Counted from the first letter of the stretch, positions 26,080 through 34,500 are shown. The stretch is 64,000 bases of DNA from Anianabacter salinae (GCF_019061145.1 NZ_JAHQZS010000005.1:186001-250000), one strand, 5' to 3'. Translations and numbers: made by a program. The notes: generated by a model from the letters alone, not told the origin.

Positions 26080-26136
26080 CATCTTTGGTCCGTAAATACT
26101 CCGGAGGGGGTCCGGGGGAGGCAGCGCCTCCCCCGG
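26080..26136 (-). repeat. Dispersed hairpin repeat, copy A
   Basis: On the minus strand: hairpin CCGGGGGAGG-CGCTG-CCTCCCCCGG (26136-26112), CCCCCT spacer, then CCGGAGTATTTACGGACCAAAGATG-type tail ending at 26080. The tail recurs at 27711-27766 and 53823-53871. It lies 20 bases behind the gltB stop, in reverse orientation to that gene, in the 195-base gap before mtgA. No other gene-like feature is in the gap. Confidence 0.75.
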
Positions 26137-26255
26137 CCTCGGCCCCCCGGCAAGCGCTCCGTCTGAAGGATGGCACCAACGGCCGCCCCGGTCTCGCATC
26201 ACGCGGGATCAGGATCGGGCTTTCCGCGCACCCGCCGCTGTCCTAAGACACTTCC

Positions 26256-26981
26256 ATGGCAAAGCGGACATCGACCAGACGGCGAAGGACCAGGGCAGGG
26301 CCCGTGCGGCGCGGCGCGGCCTGGGTGCTGCGCTGGGCCGCGCGCGGCGTCGTGGTCGTGGCGACCCTCCTGCTGATCTGGATATCGGTCTACACCGTCC
26401 TCGACCCGCCCACGACGCCCTACATCCGGTCCGAGGCCGCGCGGCTGGGCGGCGTCGATCGGCAATGGGCCGATCTTGAAGACATCGCTCCGGTGATGGC
26501 CCGTGCGGCGGTCGCGGCAGAGGATGCCAATTTCTGCCTGCACTGGGGCTTCGACATGGGCGCCATCCGCACGGCGCTGGAAGACGGCGCCACCCGCGGC
26601 GCCTCGACCATCAGCCAGCAAGTGGTCAAGAACGCCTTTCTCTGGCAGGGGCGCAGCTGGCTGCGCAAGGCGCTCGAGGCGCTGATGACCCCGGTGATGG
26701 AACTGGTCTGGTCCAAGCGCCGGATCATCGAGGTGTATCTGAACGTCGCAGAGTTCGACGAGGGCGTCTTTGGCGTGCGCGCCGCCGCGCTGCATTACTA
26801 CGGCGTCGCCGCCGCCGATCTGACCCCGGTTCAGGCCGCGCGGCTGGCCGCTGTGCTTCCGAACCCCAAGGACCGCTCTGCCTCGCAGCCGTCCGCTCAG
26901 CTTCGGCAACGCGCCGCCGGGATCGCCGACGGGGCGGCGACAATCGCCGCCGATGGCCGCGCATCCTGTTTCGAGAGTTGA
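26256..26981 (+). CDS. mtgA: Monofunctional biosynthetic peptidoglycan transglycosylase
   Basis: GT51 enzyme that polymerises lipid II into glycan strands at the inner membrane. The 241-residue protein has a very basic N-terminus (KRTSTRRRRTRAGPVRRG), one membrane anchor (about 27-50), then AAVAAEDANFCLHWGFD with the catalytic Glu, and RGASTISQQVVKNAFLW, and EVYLNVAEFDEGVFG, all GT51 motifs. No penicillin-binding transpeptidase domain follows. Length normal for MtgA. Confidence 0.94.
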   Translation: MAKRTSTRRRRTRAGPVRRGAAWVLRWAARGVVVVATLLLIWISVYTVLDPPTTPYIRSEAARLGGVDRQWADLEDIAPVMARAAVAAEDANFCLHWGFDMGAIRTALEDGATRGASTISQQVVKNAFLWQGRSWLRKALEALMTPVMELVWSKRRIIEVYLNVAEFDEGVFGVRAAALHYYGVAAADLTPVQAARLAAVLPNPKDRSASQPSAQLRQRAAGIADGAATIAADGRASCFES

Positions 26982-27036
26982 AGCCGCCCCGTCCAAGGCG
27001 CTAAGTGTCCCGCAGTCCCTCGTTCGCGGAGCCCCC

Positions 27037-27702
27037 ATGAACCGCCTGTTCCATGTTCCCCTGTCCCCGTTCTGCCGCAAGGTGCGGCTGTCGCTTGCCG
27101 AGAAGAAGATCGAGGTCGAGCTGGTCGAGGAACGCTATTGGGATCCCGAGCCCGATTTCCTGCGCCGCAACCCCGCAGGCAAGGTGCCGGTCCTCAAGCT
27201 GGGGTCGATGACGCTGGCCGAGTCGACCGCGATCTGCGAGCTGATCGAGGAATTGCACCCCGAGCCGCCGCTGCTGCCCCGCGCGCCCGAAGCGCGCTAC
27301 GAGGTGCGGCGGCTGGTGGCGTGGTTCGACGACAAGTTCCACCACGAGGTGACATCGAAGCTGCTGTATGAGCGGGTGAACAAGAAGGTGATGGGACGCG
27401 GCTATCCGGATTCCAAGAACGTGAAATCGGGCGCGCAGCGGATCAAGTATCACCTCGACTACATGGCCTGGCTTCTGGACAAGCGGCGCTGGCTGGCGGG
27501 CGACGTGCTGACCCTGGCCGATTTTGCCGCCGCCGCACATCTGTCGTCGCTCGATTACATCTCGGATGTGGACTGGAACCGCAGCGCGAACGTCAAGGAA
27601 TGGTACGCCAAGATCAAGTCGCGCCCGGCGTTCCGGTCGATCCTGGCGGACGCGGTGCCGGGCTTTCTGCCGCCGCCGCATTATGCCGACCTGGATTTCT
27701 AG
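27037..27702 (+). CDS. Glutathione S-transferase family protein
   Basis: 221-residue GST-fold protein: thioredoxin-like N-terminal domain (FHVPLSPFCRKVRLSLAEKK with a CRK/Ser-Pro-Phe-Cys glutathione-site region, then NPAGKVPVL and AESTAICELIEEL) and an all-helical C-terminal domain (about 90-221, LADFAAAAHLSSLDYI). I start it at ATG 27037, which aligns with the fold start, although the frame is open further upstream. It lies 55 bases behind mtgA. Substrate unknown. Confidence 0.9.
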   Translation: MNRLFHVPLSPFCRKVRLSLAEKKIEVELVEERYWDPEPDFLRRNPAGKVPVLKLGSMTLAESTAICELIEELHPEPPLLPRAPEARYEVRRLVAWFDDKFHHEVTSKLLYERVNKKVMGRGYPDSKNVKSGAQRIKYHLDYMAWLLDKRRWLAGDVLTLADFAAAAHLSSLDYISDVDWNRSANVKEWYAKIKSRPAFRSILADAVPGFLPPPHYADLDF

Positions 27703-27710
27703 GCGGAGAG

Positions 27711-27766
27711 GCTGGGGGGACGCTGTCCCCCCAGACCCCCCTGGAGGTATTTATGGACCAAAGATG
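27711..27766 (+). repeat. Dispersed hairpin repeat, copy B
   Basis: Hairpin CTGGGGGGAC-GCT-GTCCCCCCAG (27712-27734), then ACCCCC and a tail CTGGAGGTATTTATGGACC, AAAGATG. It starts 9 bases after the GST stop and its end abuts the likely ribosome binding site of queG. Same element as copies at 26080-26136 and 53823-53871. Confidence 0.75.
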
Positions 27767-27779
27767 AGGGGGCGCGGGC

Positions 27780-28820
27780 CTGGCGGATGATCTCAAATCA
27801 CGGCTGGCGGTCGAGGCGTTGGAGGCGGGGTTCATCGCCTGCCGGGTGACGACGCCCGATGCGATCCCCGAGGCGGCGGCGCGCCTGTCGGCGTTTGTCG
27901 GCGCGGGGCGCCATGGACAGATGGGATGGATGGCAGAACGGATGGGCTGGCGCGGCGATCCTGCGGCGCTGTGGCCCGAGGCGCGGTCGGTGGTCATGCT
28001 GGTCGAAAGCTATGCGCCCGAACATGATCCGCTGGACGTGCTGGAGTTGCGCGATCGCGGCGCGATTTCCGTCTATGCGCAAGGGCGCGACTATCACGAC
28101 GTGGTCAAGAAGCGGCTCAAGCGGGTCGGGCGTTGGCTGCTGGATCAGGCTCCGGGCGCCGAGATCAAGGTCTTTGTGGACACCGCGCCGGTGATGGAGA
28201 AGCCGCTGGCGCAGGCGGCAGGGCTGGGCTGGCAGGGAAAGCACACCAATCTTCTGTCGCGGGACTTTGGCAACTGGGTGTTCCTGGGCGCGATCTTTAC
28301 CACCATCGCGCTGGAGCCGGACGCGCCCGAGGCGGAGCATTGCGGCAGTTGCACGCGCTGTCTGGACATCTGCCCGACGGATGCCTTTCCCGCACCGTTC
28401 CAACTGGATGCAAGGCGCTGCATCTCTTACCTGACGATCGAGCACGCGGGGCCGGTGGACGAGGCGCTGCGCCCTGCGCTCGGCAATCGCATCTATGGCT
28501 GCGACGACTGCCTTGCCGTCTGTCCATGGAACAAGTTCGCGGTGAACGCGCGCGATCTGCGCCTTCTGGCGCAAGACGGGATGACCGCGCCGCCACTGGC
28601 CGACCTGGTGCGGCTGGACGATGCGGGGTTTCGGGCGCGGTTCTCGGGGGGCCCGGTCAAGCGCATCGGGCGAGACCGCTTCGTGCGCAATGTCCTTTAT
28701 GCCATCGGCAACTCGGGCGCGCCCGCCTTTTTGGCCGAGGCGCAGGCGAAGCTGGACGATCCGGATCCTGCTGTGGCGGATGCCGCGCGCTGGGCTGCGG
28801 CGCGCCTGTCGAAGGCGTGA
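27780..28820 (+). CDS. queG: Epoxyqueuosine reductase QueG
   Basis: Cobalamin- and iron-sulfur-dependent reductase for the last step of queuosine synthesis in tRNA. Two 4Fe-4S motifs are visible: [19 protein letters not shown] and [12 protein letters not shown], with [12 protein letters not shown] between them. The start is doubtful. An ATG is absent near the 5' end; the first usable codons are a CTG at 27780 (giving [20 protein letters not shown], which matches the family N-terminus, with AGGGGG 7 bases upstream) and a TTG at 27819 with no ribosome binding site that would cut off the first 13 residues. I prefer the CTG (about 346 aa). No other queuosine gene is nearby. Confidence 0.88.
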   Translation: MADDLKSRLAVEALEAGFIACRVTTPDAIPEAAARLSAFVGAGRHGQMGWMAERMGWRGDPAALWPEARSVVMLVESYAPEHDPLDVLELRDRGAISVYAQGRDYHDVVKKRLKRVGRWLLDQAPGAEIKVFVDTAPVMEKPLAQAAGLGWQGKHTNLLSRDFGNWVFLGAIFTTIALEPDAPEAEHCGSCTRCLDICPTDAFPAPFQLDARRCISYLTIEHAGPVDEALRPALGNRIYGCDDCLAVCPWNKFAVNARDLRLLAQDGMTAPPLADLVRLDDAGFRARFSGGPVKRIGRDRFVRNVLYAIGNSGAPAFLAEAQAKLDDPDPAVADAARWAAARLSKA

Positions 28821-28882
28821 ATGGAACGCCGCGCCGGGCGGGTTAGTTTCCCCCATGAGTTTGCAACGACTGGAGGACCGTC

Positions 28883-30100
28883 ATGACCCGTCAGACTTCG
28901 CTTTTCGCCGGCGCGCTGTTTTCGCTGATCGCCGCGCCCGCGGTCGCGCAGGACCCCGTCGAGCAAGGCGCCCCGAACGCAGGCTTCGAGCCTGCGTTCG
29001 AAAACCAGACCCGCGCGCCCGCGATGGACTCGGGCGTCACGCTGACCGCCAGCGAGTTCTCGGGCGAGTTGGTCCATCCCTGGGGCATCGACGCGCTGCC
29101 GAACGGCGGCTGGCTGGTGACCGAGCGCCCGGGCCGGATGCGCGTGATGTCCGAGGACGGCACGCTGTCGGATCCCATCGAAGGTCTGCCGGAGGTGCTG
29201 GCGGAACGTCAGGGCGGGCTTCTGGACGTCAAGGTCGGACCCGATTTCGCCGAAGACCGGATGATCTACTGGACTTACGCTAAGCCGATGGAGAACGGCG
29301 AAAGCGCCACCGCAGCCGCGCGCGGCGTTCTGAGCGAGGACCGCACCGAGGTGACAGAGGTCGAGGACATCTTCGTCCAGTCTCCGTCTTCGCCCAGCCC
29401 GATGCATTATGGCAGCCGGATCGTCTTTGACGGCGAGGGCCATGCCTTCATCACCACCGGCGAGCACTTCACCCAGGAAGAACGGGAGTTCGCGCAGGAT
29501 CTTGATACCACCTACGGCAAGGTCGTGCGCGTGGCGCTGGACGGAACGGTTCCAGAGGGCAATCCCTACACCGGCGAGGCCCGCAGCGACGCCGCGCGGC
29601 AGGTCTGGTCCTACGGCCATCGCAACGTCCAGGGGGCGGCGATCCATCCCGAGACCGGGCAGCTTTGGACCATCGAGCACGGACCTGCGGGCGGTGATGA
29701 GCTGAACCGGATCGAGCCGGGCACCAACTACGGCTGGCCTGTGATCTCTTACGGGGTCAACTACAACGGCAACGAGGTCGGCACCGGCGACGCGGTTCAG
29801 GACGGCATGGCACAGCCGCGCTATTACTGGGACCCGGTGATCGCGCCCGGCGACATGGTGTTCTACGACGGCGAGATGTTCGGCGACTGGCAGGGCGATC
29901 TGCTGATCGCATCGCTGTCGCCCGGTGGCATCGTTCGGCTGTCGCTCGACGGTGACACGGTGACCGGAGAAGAGCGGTTCATGATGGGCGAGCGCCGCAT
30001 CCGCGACATCGCCGTCGCCCCGGATGGCGCTCTTCTGGCGCTGTGGGACGATCCGAACGGCGCGGTCCTGCGGATGACGCCGGAAGAGATGTCGAACTGA
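28883..30100 (+). CDS. PQQ-dependent aldose sugar dehydrogenase (YliI/GDH-B family)
   Basis: Periplasmic beta-propeller sugar oxidoreductase of 405 aa. A signal peptide MTRQTSLFAGALFSLIAAPAVAQD precedes the propeller; landmarks are VHPWGIDALPNGGWLVTERPGRMRV near the start, YGHRNVQGAAIHPETGQLW and HGPAGGDELNRIEPGTNYGWP, which are typical of soluble aldose dehydrogenases. The ATG has CTGGAGGA upstream. PQQ synthesis genes are not in the window. Substrate range unknown; the family oxidises several aldoses. Confidence 0.88.
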   Translation: MTRQTSLFAGALFSLIAAPAVAQDPVEQGAPNAGFEPAFENQTRAPAMDSGVTLTASEFSGELVHPWGIDALPNGGWLVTERPGRMRVMSEDGTLSDPIEGLPEVLAERQGGLLDVKVGPDFAEDRMIYWTYAKPMENGESATAAARGVLSEDRTEVTEVEDIFVQSPSSPSPMHYGSRIVFDGEGHAFITTGEHFTQEEREFAQDLDTTYGKVVRVALDGTVPEGNPYTGEARSDAARQVWSYGHRNVQGAAIHPETGQLWTIEHGPAGGDELNRIEPGTNYGWPVISYGVNYNGNEVGTGDAVQDGMAQPRYYWDPVIAPGDMVFYDGEMFGDWQGDLLIASLSPGGIVRLSLDGDTVTGEERFMMGERRIRDIAVAPDGALLALWDDPNGAVLRMTPEEMSN

Positions 30101-30168
30101 GGTTTGGGGGCACGGGACGAGCCGTGCTATCCTGACCCCATAGGAGCATGACGGAAAAGGAGGTCCAG

Positions 30169-30363
30169 ATGACCCGGCACCTGATCGACCATCAACGCCC
30201 CTCGGACACGTCGCGCGTGGTGCGCTACGCCGCGCTCGAGCGTCTTACGGGCGACGAGGCAGCGCATCCCAAGATCGAGATGCTGCTGCGCCGCCGCAAG
30301 GGCGAAAGCGATGGATCGCGGATCAAGCAATTCCTGCGGATCGAGCGCGGGCACCTCGCCTGA
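30169..30363 (+). CDS. Small conserved-looking protein of unknown function, 64 aa
   Basis: Highly charged protein (MTRHLIDHQRPSDTSRVVRY...), net basic in its second half with an RRRKGESDGSRIKQFLRIERG segment. I see no signal peptide or membrane segment. The start is set by AAAGGAGGT 6-7 bases before ATG 30169; a second in-frame ATG at 30148 lies before that site. It stands alone between the sugar dehydrogenase and the EamA transporter. No family recognised; the charge pattern would suit nucleic-acid or ribosome contact, but that is a guess. Confidence 0.65.
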   Translation: MTRHLIDHQRPSDTSRVVRYAALERLTGDEAAHPKIEMLLRRRKGESDGSRIKQFLRIERGHLA

Positions 30364-30474
30364 CGCCATCCTGCGGCGGTTGTCGCCGATCCGAACGGAT
30401 AGGGCCTGACGGGCCCTGTCCCTTGCCGAAATGCCGCGCTATGGCTGTGACAGTCCCTTCGGAAAGGTCTGGTC

Positions 30475-31386
30475 ATGCAGCCCCTGCGCGGCATTCTTCT
30501 CATGATATCAGCCGTGTCGCTGTTCCTCGTCATGTCGGCCTTCATCAAGGAGGCGGGCCGGATACCTGCAGGGGAAGCGGTATTCTTTCGCTCTGCCGCC
30601 TCCTTGCCGGTCGTGATCGTCTGGCTGGTCTGGCTGGGGAATTTTCCTGCCGGGTTGCGGACGGCAAACTGGAAAGGCCACGCCGTGCGGGGCATCGCGG
30701 GCAGCTGCGCGATGGGGCTTGGGTTTGCCGGTCTGCGCTATCTGCCTCTGCCCGAGGTGACGGCGATCCGCTTTGCGACGCCGATCCTGATCGTGCTGTT
30801 CGCGGCGCTGATCCTGGGAGAGCGTCTGCGGCTGATCCGGTTGTCCGCTGTGTTGGTCGGGCTCGTGGGGGTCATGGTGGTGATGTGGCCGCGCCTGTCG
30901 CTTGAGGGCGGCGAGGGCGCGTTGTTCGGCGCCATCGTGACATTGGGCTCGGCGACGCTTGCCGCGCTGGCGCAGATCTTCGTCAAGTCGATGTCCGCAC
31001 GCGAGAACACGGCGGCGATCGTGTTCTATTTCACCCTGACGGCCGCGACGCTGTCGCTGTTCACAGTGCCGTTCGGCTGGGTGATGCCGCAAGGCATCGA
31101 ATGGGTCTGGCTGATCGGCGCGGGCGTGATCGGCGGCATCGGCCAGATCCTTCTGACCTCGAGCTATCGCTTTGCCGATGCCGGAGTCTTGGCGCCGTTC
31201 ACCTACGTTTCGATGATCTGGGCGATCATCGTAGGGTATTTCTGGTTCAACGAAGTGCCGACCGTGCCAATGCTACTGGGCGCGGCTCTGGTGATCGCGG
31301 CAGGCGTGGCGATCGTTCTGCGAGAGCGCCAGCTTGGCCTGCGCACCGCCGCCGAACGCAAGGTGCGGGCGAAGGGGATACAGTAA
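30475..31386 (+). CDS. DMT-superfamily (EamA) transporter
   Basis: 303-residue membrane protein with ten predicted hydrophobic segments in two EamA halves (about 5-140 and 150-290); ATPILIVLFAALILGERLRLIRLSAVLVG is the typical end of the first half, and FTYVSMIWAIIVGYFWFNEVPTVPMLLGAALVIAAG that of the second. Drug/metabolite exporters of this type move amino acids, nucleosides or other metabolites; the substrate cannot be told here. Monocistronic. Behind it the sequence turns AT-rich, where the HEPN gene pair begins. Confidence 0.88.
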   Translation: MQPLRGILLMISAVSLFLVMSAFIKEAGRIPAGEAVFFRSAASLPVVIVWLVWLGNFPAGLRTANWKGHAVRGIAGSCAMGLGFAGLRYLPLPEVTAIRFATPILIVLFAALILGERLRLIRLSAVLVGLVGVMVVMWPRLSLEGGEGALFGAIVTLGSATLAALAQIFVKSMSARENTAAIVFYFTLTAATLSLFTVPFGWVMPQGIEWVWLIGAGVIGGIGQILLTSSYRFADAGVLAPFTYVSMIWAIIVGYFWFNEVPTVPMLLGAALVIAAGVAIVLRERQLGLRTAAERKVRAKGIQ

Positions 31387-31490
31387 TTTTCAGAAAAGCG
31401 ATTCTTTTGAATCACTTACATTGCATTGAATTTGTTGTCTTTTTAGAATTCCAATCTATACTTTCAATTATCACTTGAAAGGGTTGGCCA

Positions 31491-31757
31491 ATGGTCATCA
31501 GAGACGCTGTTGAAGTGGTGCTGGGCCAAGACACGGTCGTCGATGTTCATATCGAAGACCGGTTGAATTCTGACCAGGAGCTGGTGACTTGGGTCACTAT
31601 CGTCTACCGGACCACCTCCGGCGCGCTGGATGTGGAAAAGGCCGCCCAAGTTTCGGACCGCCTTTGGACTCTTCATTCCTCCGGTGACATCAAAGGCCTT
31701 CCCGTCCCGGTCCTTGTCTCCGAATTCGACGCAGGAGTGCCAGTCGCTGCTGAGTAA
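31491..31757 (+). CDS. Small protein upstream of HEPN gene, unknown function
   Basis: 88-residue acidic protein (MVIRDAVEVVLGQDTVVDVHIEDR..., ending EFDAGVPVAAE). I recognise no family; the alternating pattern VDVHIEDRLN... VTWVTIVYRT suggests a small alpha/beta fold. AAAGGG precedes the ATG. The 104 bases upstream (31387-31490) are strikingly AT-rich for this chromosome and probably hold the promoter. The HEPN gene starts inside its 3' end, so the two are translationally linked, like toxin-antitoxin pairs. No nucleotidyltransferase (GSxxxxD) motif, so it is not an MNT antitoxin. Confidence 0.65.
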   Translation: MVIRDAVEVVLGQDTVVDVHIEDRLNSDQELVTWVTIVYRTTSGALDVEKAAQVSDRLWTLHSSGDIKGLPVPVLVSEFDAGVPVAAE

Positions 31758-32223
31758 CCAGCTTGTCACCACGGCGCGGTCCCGGATTTCAGACCCGAAG
31801 TCCAAGTCGGAGGCTGATCTGCGGCGGGCGACCAGCGACCTTTACTACGCGTTGTTCCATTGCCTATGCGAAGCTCTCTCTGGCCCGCTTGACGAGGAGT
31901 CGGCCGCACCCGCCAATAGGGATATGTATGTGGCCGTCTACCGGCAAACAGATCACATGCAGATTTCGAAACAATGTGAGGCCGCGCTTCATCTGGCTTT
32001 GGATGACGACCTGAAGAGGTTCGCAAGGCGCTTCATCGAGATGAAGAACAAGCGAGAGCAAGCGGACTACGATCCGCTCGCCACATTCGCCATTTCAACC
32101 GTTAGACAAGACATCCAACAGACGGAGGACGCCTTGAACAGGTTTCAGTCAAAATCCCAGACTCTGCGGAACAGGTTTGCTGTCTACCTGGCGATCAAAC
32201 CCCGAAGACCACCTAGCTCCTGA
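31714..32223 (+). CDS. HEPN-domain protein
   Basis: About 169 aa if begun at the TTG at 31714; the true start is uncertain (no ATG in frame until well inside the domain) and coupled to the gene before it. The HEPN pattern is DLRRATSDLYYALFHCLCEAL at the first helix and KREQADYDP in the third, with YRQTDHMQISKQCEAAL between. HEPN proteins are small all-helical domains, many of which are RNases in toxin-antitoxin or defence modules; others only bind nucleotides. The RxxxH spacing differs from the classic R-x4-6-H, so RNase activity is not assured. Base composition is less GC-rich than its neighbours. Its stop overlaps the 3' end of the convergent ilvE by 11 bases. Confidence 0.72.
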   Translation: MSPNSTQECQSLLSNQLVTTARSRISDPKSKSEADLRRATSDLYYALFHCLCEALSGPLDEESAAPANRDMYVAVYRQTDHMQISKQCEAALHLALDDDLKRFARRFIEMKNKREQADYDPLATFAISTVRQDIQQTEDALNRFQSKSQTLRNRFAVYLAIKPRRPPSS

Positions 32224-33082
32224 CCAGCGTCTCGTAGCCTTCCGCGATCTCGCGCGTCAGGGCGCCCACCTCGAAGGTGTAGTCGCCGATCTGGCCGACG
32301 GGGGTGACTTCGGCGGCGGTGCCGGTCAGCCAGCACTGCTGCATGTCCTCCATCTCGCCGGGGTCCATGTGACGTTCGTGGACGGTGATCTGGCGATCCT
32401 TCAGCATGCCGATCACGGTCTGGCGGGTCAGGCCGTTGAGGAAGCAGTCGGGCTTGGGCGTGTGGACCTCGCCGTCCTTGACGAAGAAGATGTTGGCGCC
32501 GGTCGCCTCGGCGATGTAGCCGCGATAGTCCATGAACAGCGCGTCCGAGCAGCCCTTGGCCTCGGCGGCGTGCTTGGAGGTGGTGCAGATCATGTAGAGA
32601 CCGGCGGCCTTGGCATGGACCGGGATCGTCTCGGGCGACGGGCGTTTCCATTTGGAAATGTCCAGCTTGGCGCCCTTCATCTTGGCGTCGCCGTAGTAGT
32701 TGCCCCAGCCCCAGACGGCGACGGCCATCCGCACCGGGTTGCGCGCCGACGACACGCCCATGTCCTCGCCCGCGCCGCGCCACGCGACCGCGCGCACATA
32801 GGCTTCGGTCAGGTTGTTGGCTTTCAGCGTCTCGTATTTCGCCGCCTCGATCTCGTCGACGGTGTAGGGGATCTCCATGTCCAGCTCGCGGCCCGAAAAG
32901 CGCAGGCGCTCGGAGTGTTCGCGGCTCTTGAAGATCTTGCCGTTGTAGCAGCGCTCGCCCTCGAACACGGATGAGGCGTAGTGCATCGCGTGGGACAGGA
33001 TATGCACGTTCGCTTCGCGCCAGGGCACCAGCTTGCCGTCGAGCCAGATGAAGCCGTCGCGATCGTCGTATGAACCTGCCAT
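32213..33082 (-). CDS. ilvE: Branched-chain amino acid aminotransferase
   Basis: PLP-dependent class-IV aminotransferase of 289 aa for the last step of Leu, Ile and Val synthesis. Landmarks: FIWLDGKLVPWREANVHILSHAMHYASSVFEG at the N-terminus, HAKAAGLYMICTTSKHAAEAKG with the candidate PLP lysine, and YIAEATGANIFFVKDGE. Promoter lies in the 157-base gap shared with petP. Length normal. Confidence 0.93.
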   Translation of the reverse strand: MAGSYDDRDGFIWLDGKLVPWREANVHILSHAMHYASSVFEGERCYNGKIFKSREHSERLRFSGRELDMEIPYTVDEIEAAKYETLKANNLTEAYVRAVAWRGAGEDMGVSSARNPVRMAVAVWGWGNYYGDAKMKGAKLDISKWKRPSPETIPVHAKAAGLYMICTTSKHAAEAKGCSDALFMDYRGYIAEATGANIFFVKDGEVHTPKPDCFLNGLTRQTVIGMLKDRQITVHERHMDPGEMEDMQQCWLTGTAAEVTPVGQIGDYTFEVGALTREIAEGYETLVRS

Positions 33083-33185
33083 GATGTCTTCCCCTCCGGC
33101 GCGTTGCGCAAAGTTGCGTCAGATAGGTCCAAATCGGACATTATCTTTCGCCAATTCGCGGAATCGCTAGCAGTCGGGGGTTGGA

Positions 33186-33204
33186 ATGTCAACAAGGCTG
33201 ACAT
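33186..33204. promoter_or_regulatory. Candidate PetP (MarR) operator
   Basis: Palindrome ATGTCA-N7-TGACAT, 36 bases before the petP ATG and in the ilvE-petP divergent region. A further GTCACGTCAGC partly repeats the half-site. MarR proteins commonly bind such palindromes at their own promoter, which is the only reason to link it to PetP. Confidence 0.4.
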
Positions 33205-33239
33205 AAAGTCACGTCAGCACGACAGGGAGGCCAAGGCGC

Positions 33240-33749
33240 ATGGCGGACAGTGGCGGGGCCGGGGCCGGCGGCGGTGAAACGCTGCTGTTCCTGACCGACG
33301 AACAACTGCGCAAGGGGATCGAGGCGATGTTCTTCGCCTATCGCGGCTTTACCGCCGATCCCGACCGCATCCTTGCCGATTACGGCTATGGCCGTGCGCA
33401 TCACCGGGCCATCCACTTCATCAACCGCAGCCCCGGCACCACCGTGAACAACCTGCTGTCGCTGCTGGGCGTGACCAAGCAATCGCTGAACCGCGTGCTG
33501 CGCACGCTGGTCGAGGATGGCTTGGTCGACAGCCGCGTCGGCAACCGGGACAAGCGCGAAAGGCACCTGTTCCTGACCGCGCAGGGAAGCGAACTTGAAC
33601 AGAAGCTGTCCGATGCCCAGCGCGCCCGGATGCGGCAGGCGTATCGCCTGGCAGGGCCCGACGCCGTCGTCGGATTTCGCCGTGTCCTCGAGGCGATGAT
33701 GGACCCCGAGATGCGCTCGCATTTCACCACATTGAAGGATCAGGGCTGA
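33240..33749 (+). CDS. petP: MarR-family regulator PetP-like
   Basis: 169-residue winged-helix DNA-binding protein with RAHHRAIHFINRSPGTTVNNLLSLLGVTKQSLNRVLRTLVEDGLV forming the recognition region (about 55-100) and the wing at DSRVGNRDKRERHLFL. The pairing with a response regulator whose ATG overlaps its stop is the petP-petR arrangement of Rhodobacter capsulatus, where PetR is needed for cytochrome bc1 expression. GGGAGG lies upstream of the start. The gene name rests on this synteny. Confidence 0.82.
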   Translation: MADSGGAGAGGGETLLFLTDEQLRKGIEAMFFAYRGFTADPDRILADYGYGRAHHRAIHFINRSPGTTVNNLLSLLGVTKQSLNRVLRTLVEDGLVDSRVGNRDKRERHLFLTAQGSELEQKLSDAQRARMRQAYRLAGPDAVVGFRRVLEAMMDPEMRSHFTTLKDQG

Positions 33750-34444
33750 TGGCCGTTCCCGCCGATGCGCATCTGTTTCTCGTGGTGCCCGACGACCAGT
33801 TTCGCGGGCTCTTGCGCAAATATTTCGTGCGCAACGGGTTCTACGTCACCAACGGCAAGGGTGCAGACCACGCGCGGCGCGTCTTGTCGGGGCTGGACTT
33901 CGACCTGATCGTGATCGACACGCCGCTGCCCGATGCCTTGACTGACGCGCTCGTCGCCGAACTGCGGGATGAGACCGCCGCGCCGATCATCGCGCTGTCC
34001 TCGTCCGAGGCGGATTGTGACGCCGCGCGCGCTGCCGGCGCCGAGGCGGCGCTCAAGAAACCGTTCGAACCGGCGTTCCTGCTCGACCGGATCAACCGCG
34101 TGCTGGACCGCAAGCCGCCCGAGGCTTCGACCCCTACGCCGCGCCTGCTGTACCTGGGACCGCTGCGCTATGACCTCGATCGCGGCGAATTGTGGGATGG
34201 CGAGGCGATGGTGCGTCTGACCGCGACGGAATCGGCGCTGATGCGTCTGCTTGCCGCCCAACCCGGAGAGGCGATGGCCCGCGCCGCGCTGGTCGAACGG
34301 CTGGGGCGTCCCGGCGATGCGGCTCAGGACCGCGCCATCGACGTTCAGGTGACGCGGCTGCGGCGCAAGCTGGAGCCGAACCCCAAGGTTCCGCGTTACC
34401 TGCAGACGGTGCGCGGCGCGGGCTATCTGTTGCAGCCCGACTGA
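33749..34444 (+). CDS. petR: OmpR-family response regulator PetR-like
   Basis: 231-residue protein: receiver domain (about 1-120) and winged-helix output domain (about 135-231, TATESALMRLLAAQPGEAMARAALVERLG then RAIDVQVTRLRRKLEP). The phospho-acceptor Asp is in FDLIVIDTPLP, and the conserved Lys in LKKPFEP. The acidic pocket, however, reads VVPDDQ where VVDDD is usual, so one metal-binding Asp is a Pro. No histidine kinase is encoded nearby. It overlaps the petP stop. PetR homologues control bc1 (petABC) genes, which lie 15 kb away. Confidence 0.85.
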   Translation: MAVPADAHLFLVVPDDQFRGLLRKYFVRNGFYVTNGKGADHARRVLSGLDFDLIVIDTPLPDALTDALVAELRDETAAPIIALSSSEADCDAARAAGAEAALKKPFEPAFLLDRINRVLDRKPPEASTPTPRLLYLGPLRYDLDRGELWDGEAMVRLTATESALMRLLAAQPGEAMARAALVERLGRPGDAAQDRAIDVQVTRLRRKLEPNPKVPRYLQTVRGAGYLLQPD

Positions 34445-34500
34445 CGGCCAGCGGCGGACGGAGTATCTGGGCCAGGAAGAAGCCCAAGAAGGAGCGATGA

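Noticed and set aside
24054-26153. Long open frame antisense to gltB (about 700 codons)
   Set aside because: High-GC shadow of the GOGAT gene: no ribosome binding site, no recognisable domain, and gltB has a full set of motifs. Similar frames at 21285-23501 and against dxs (36296-38341), petB and galE were left out for the same reason.
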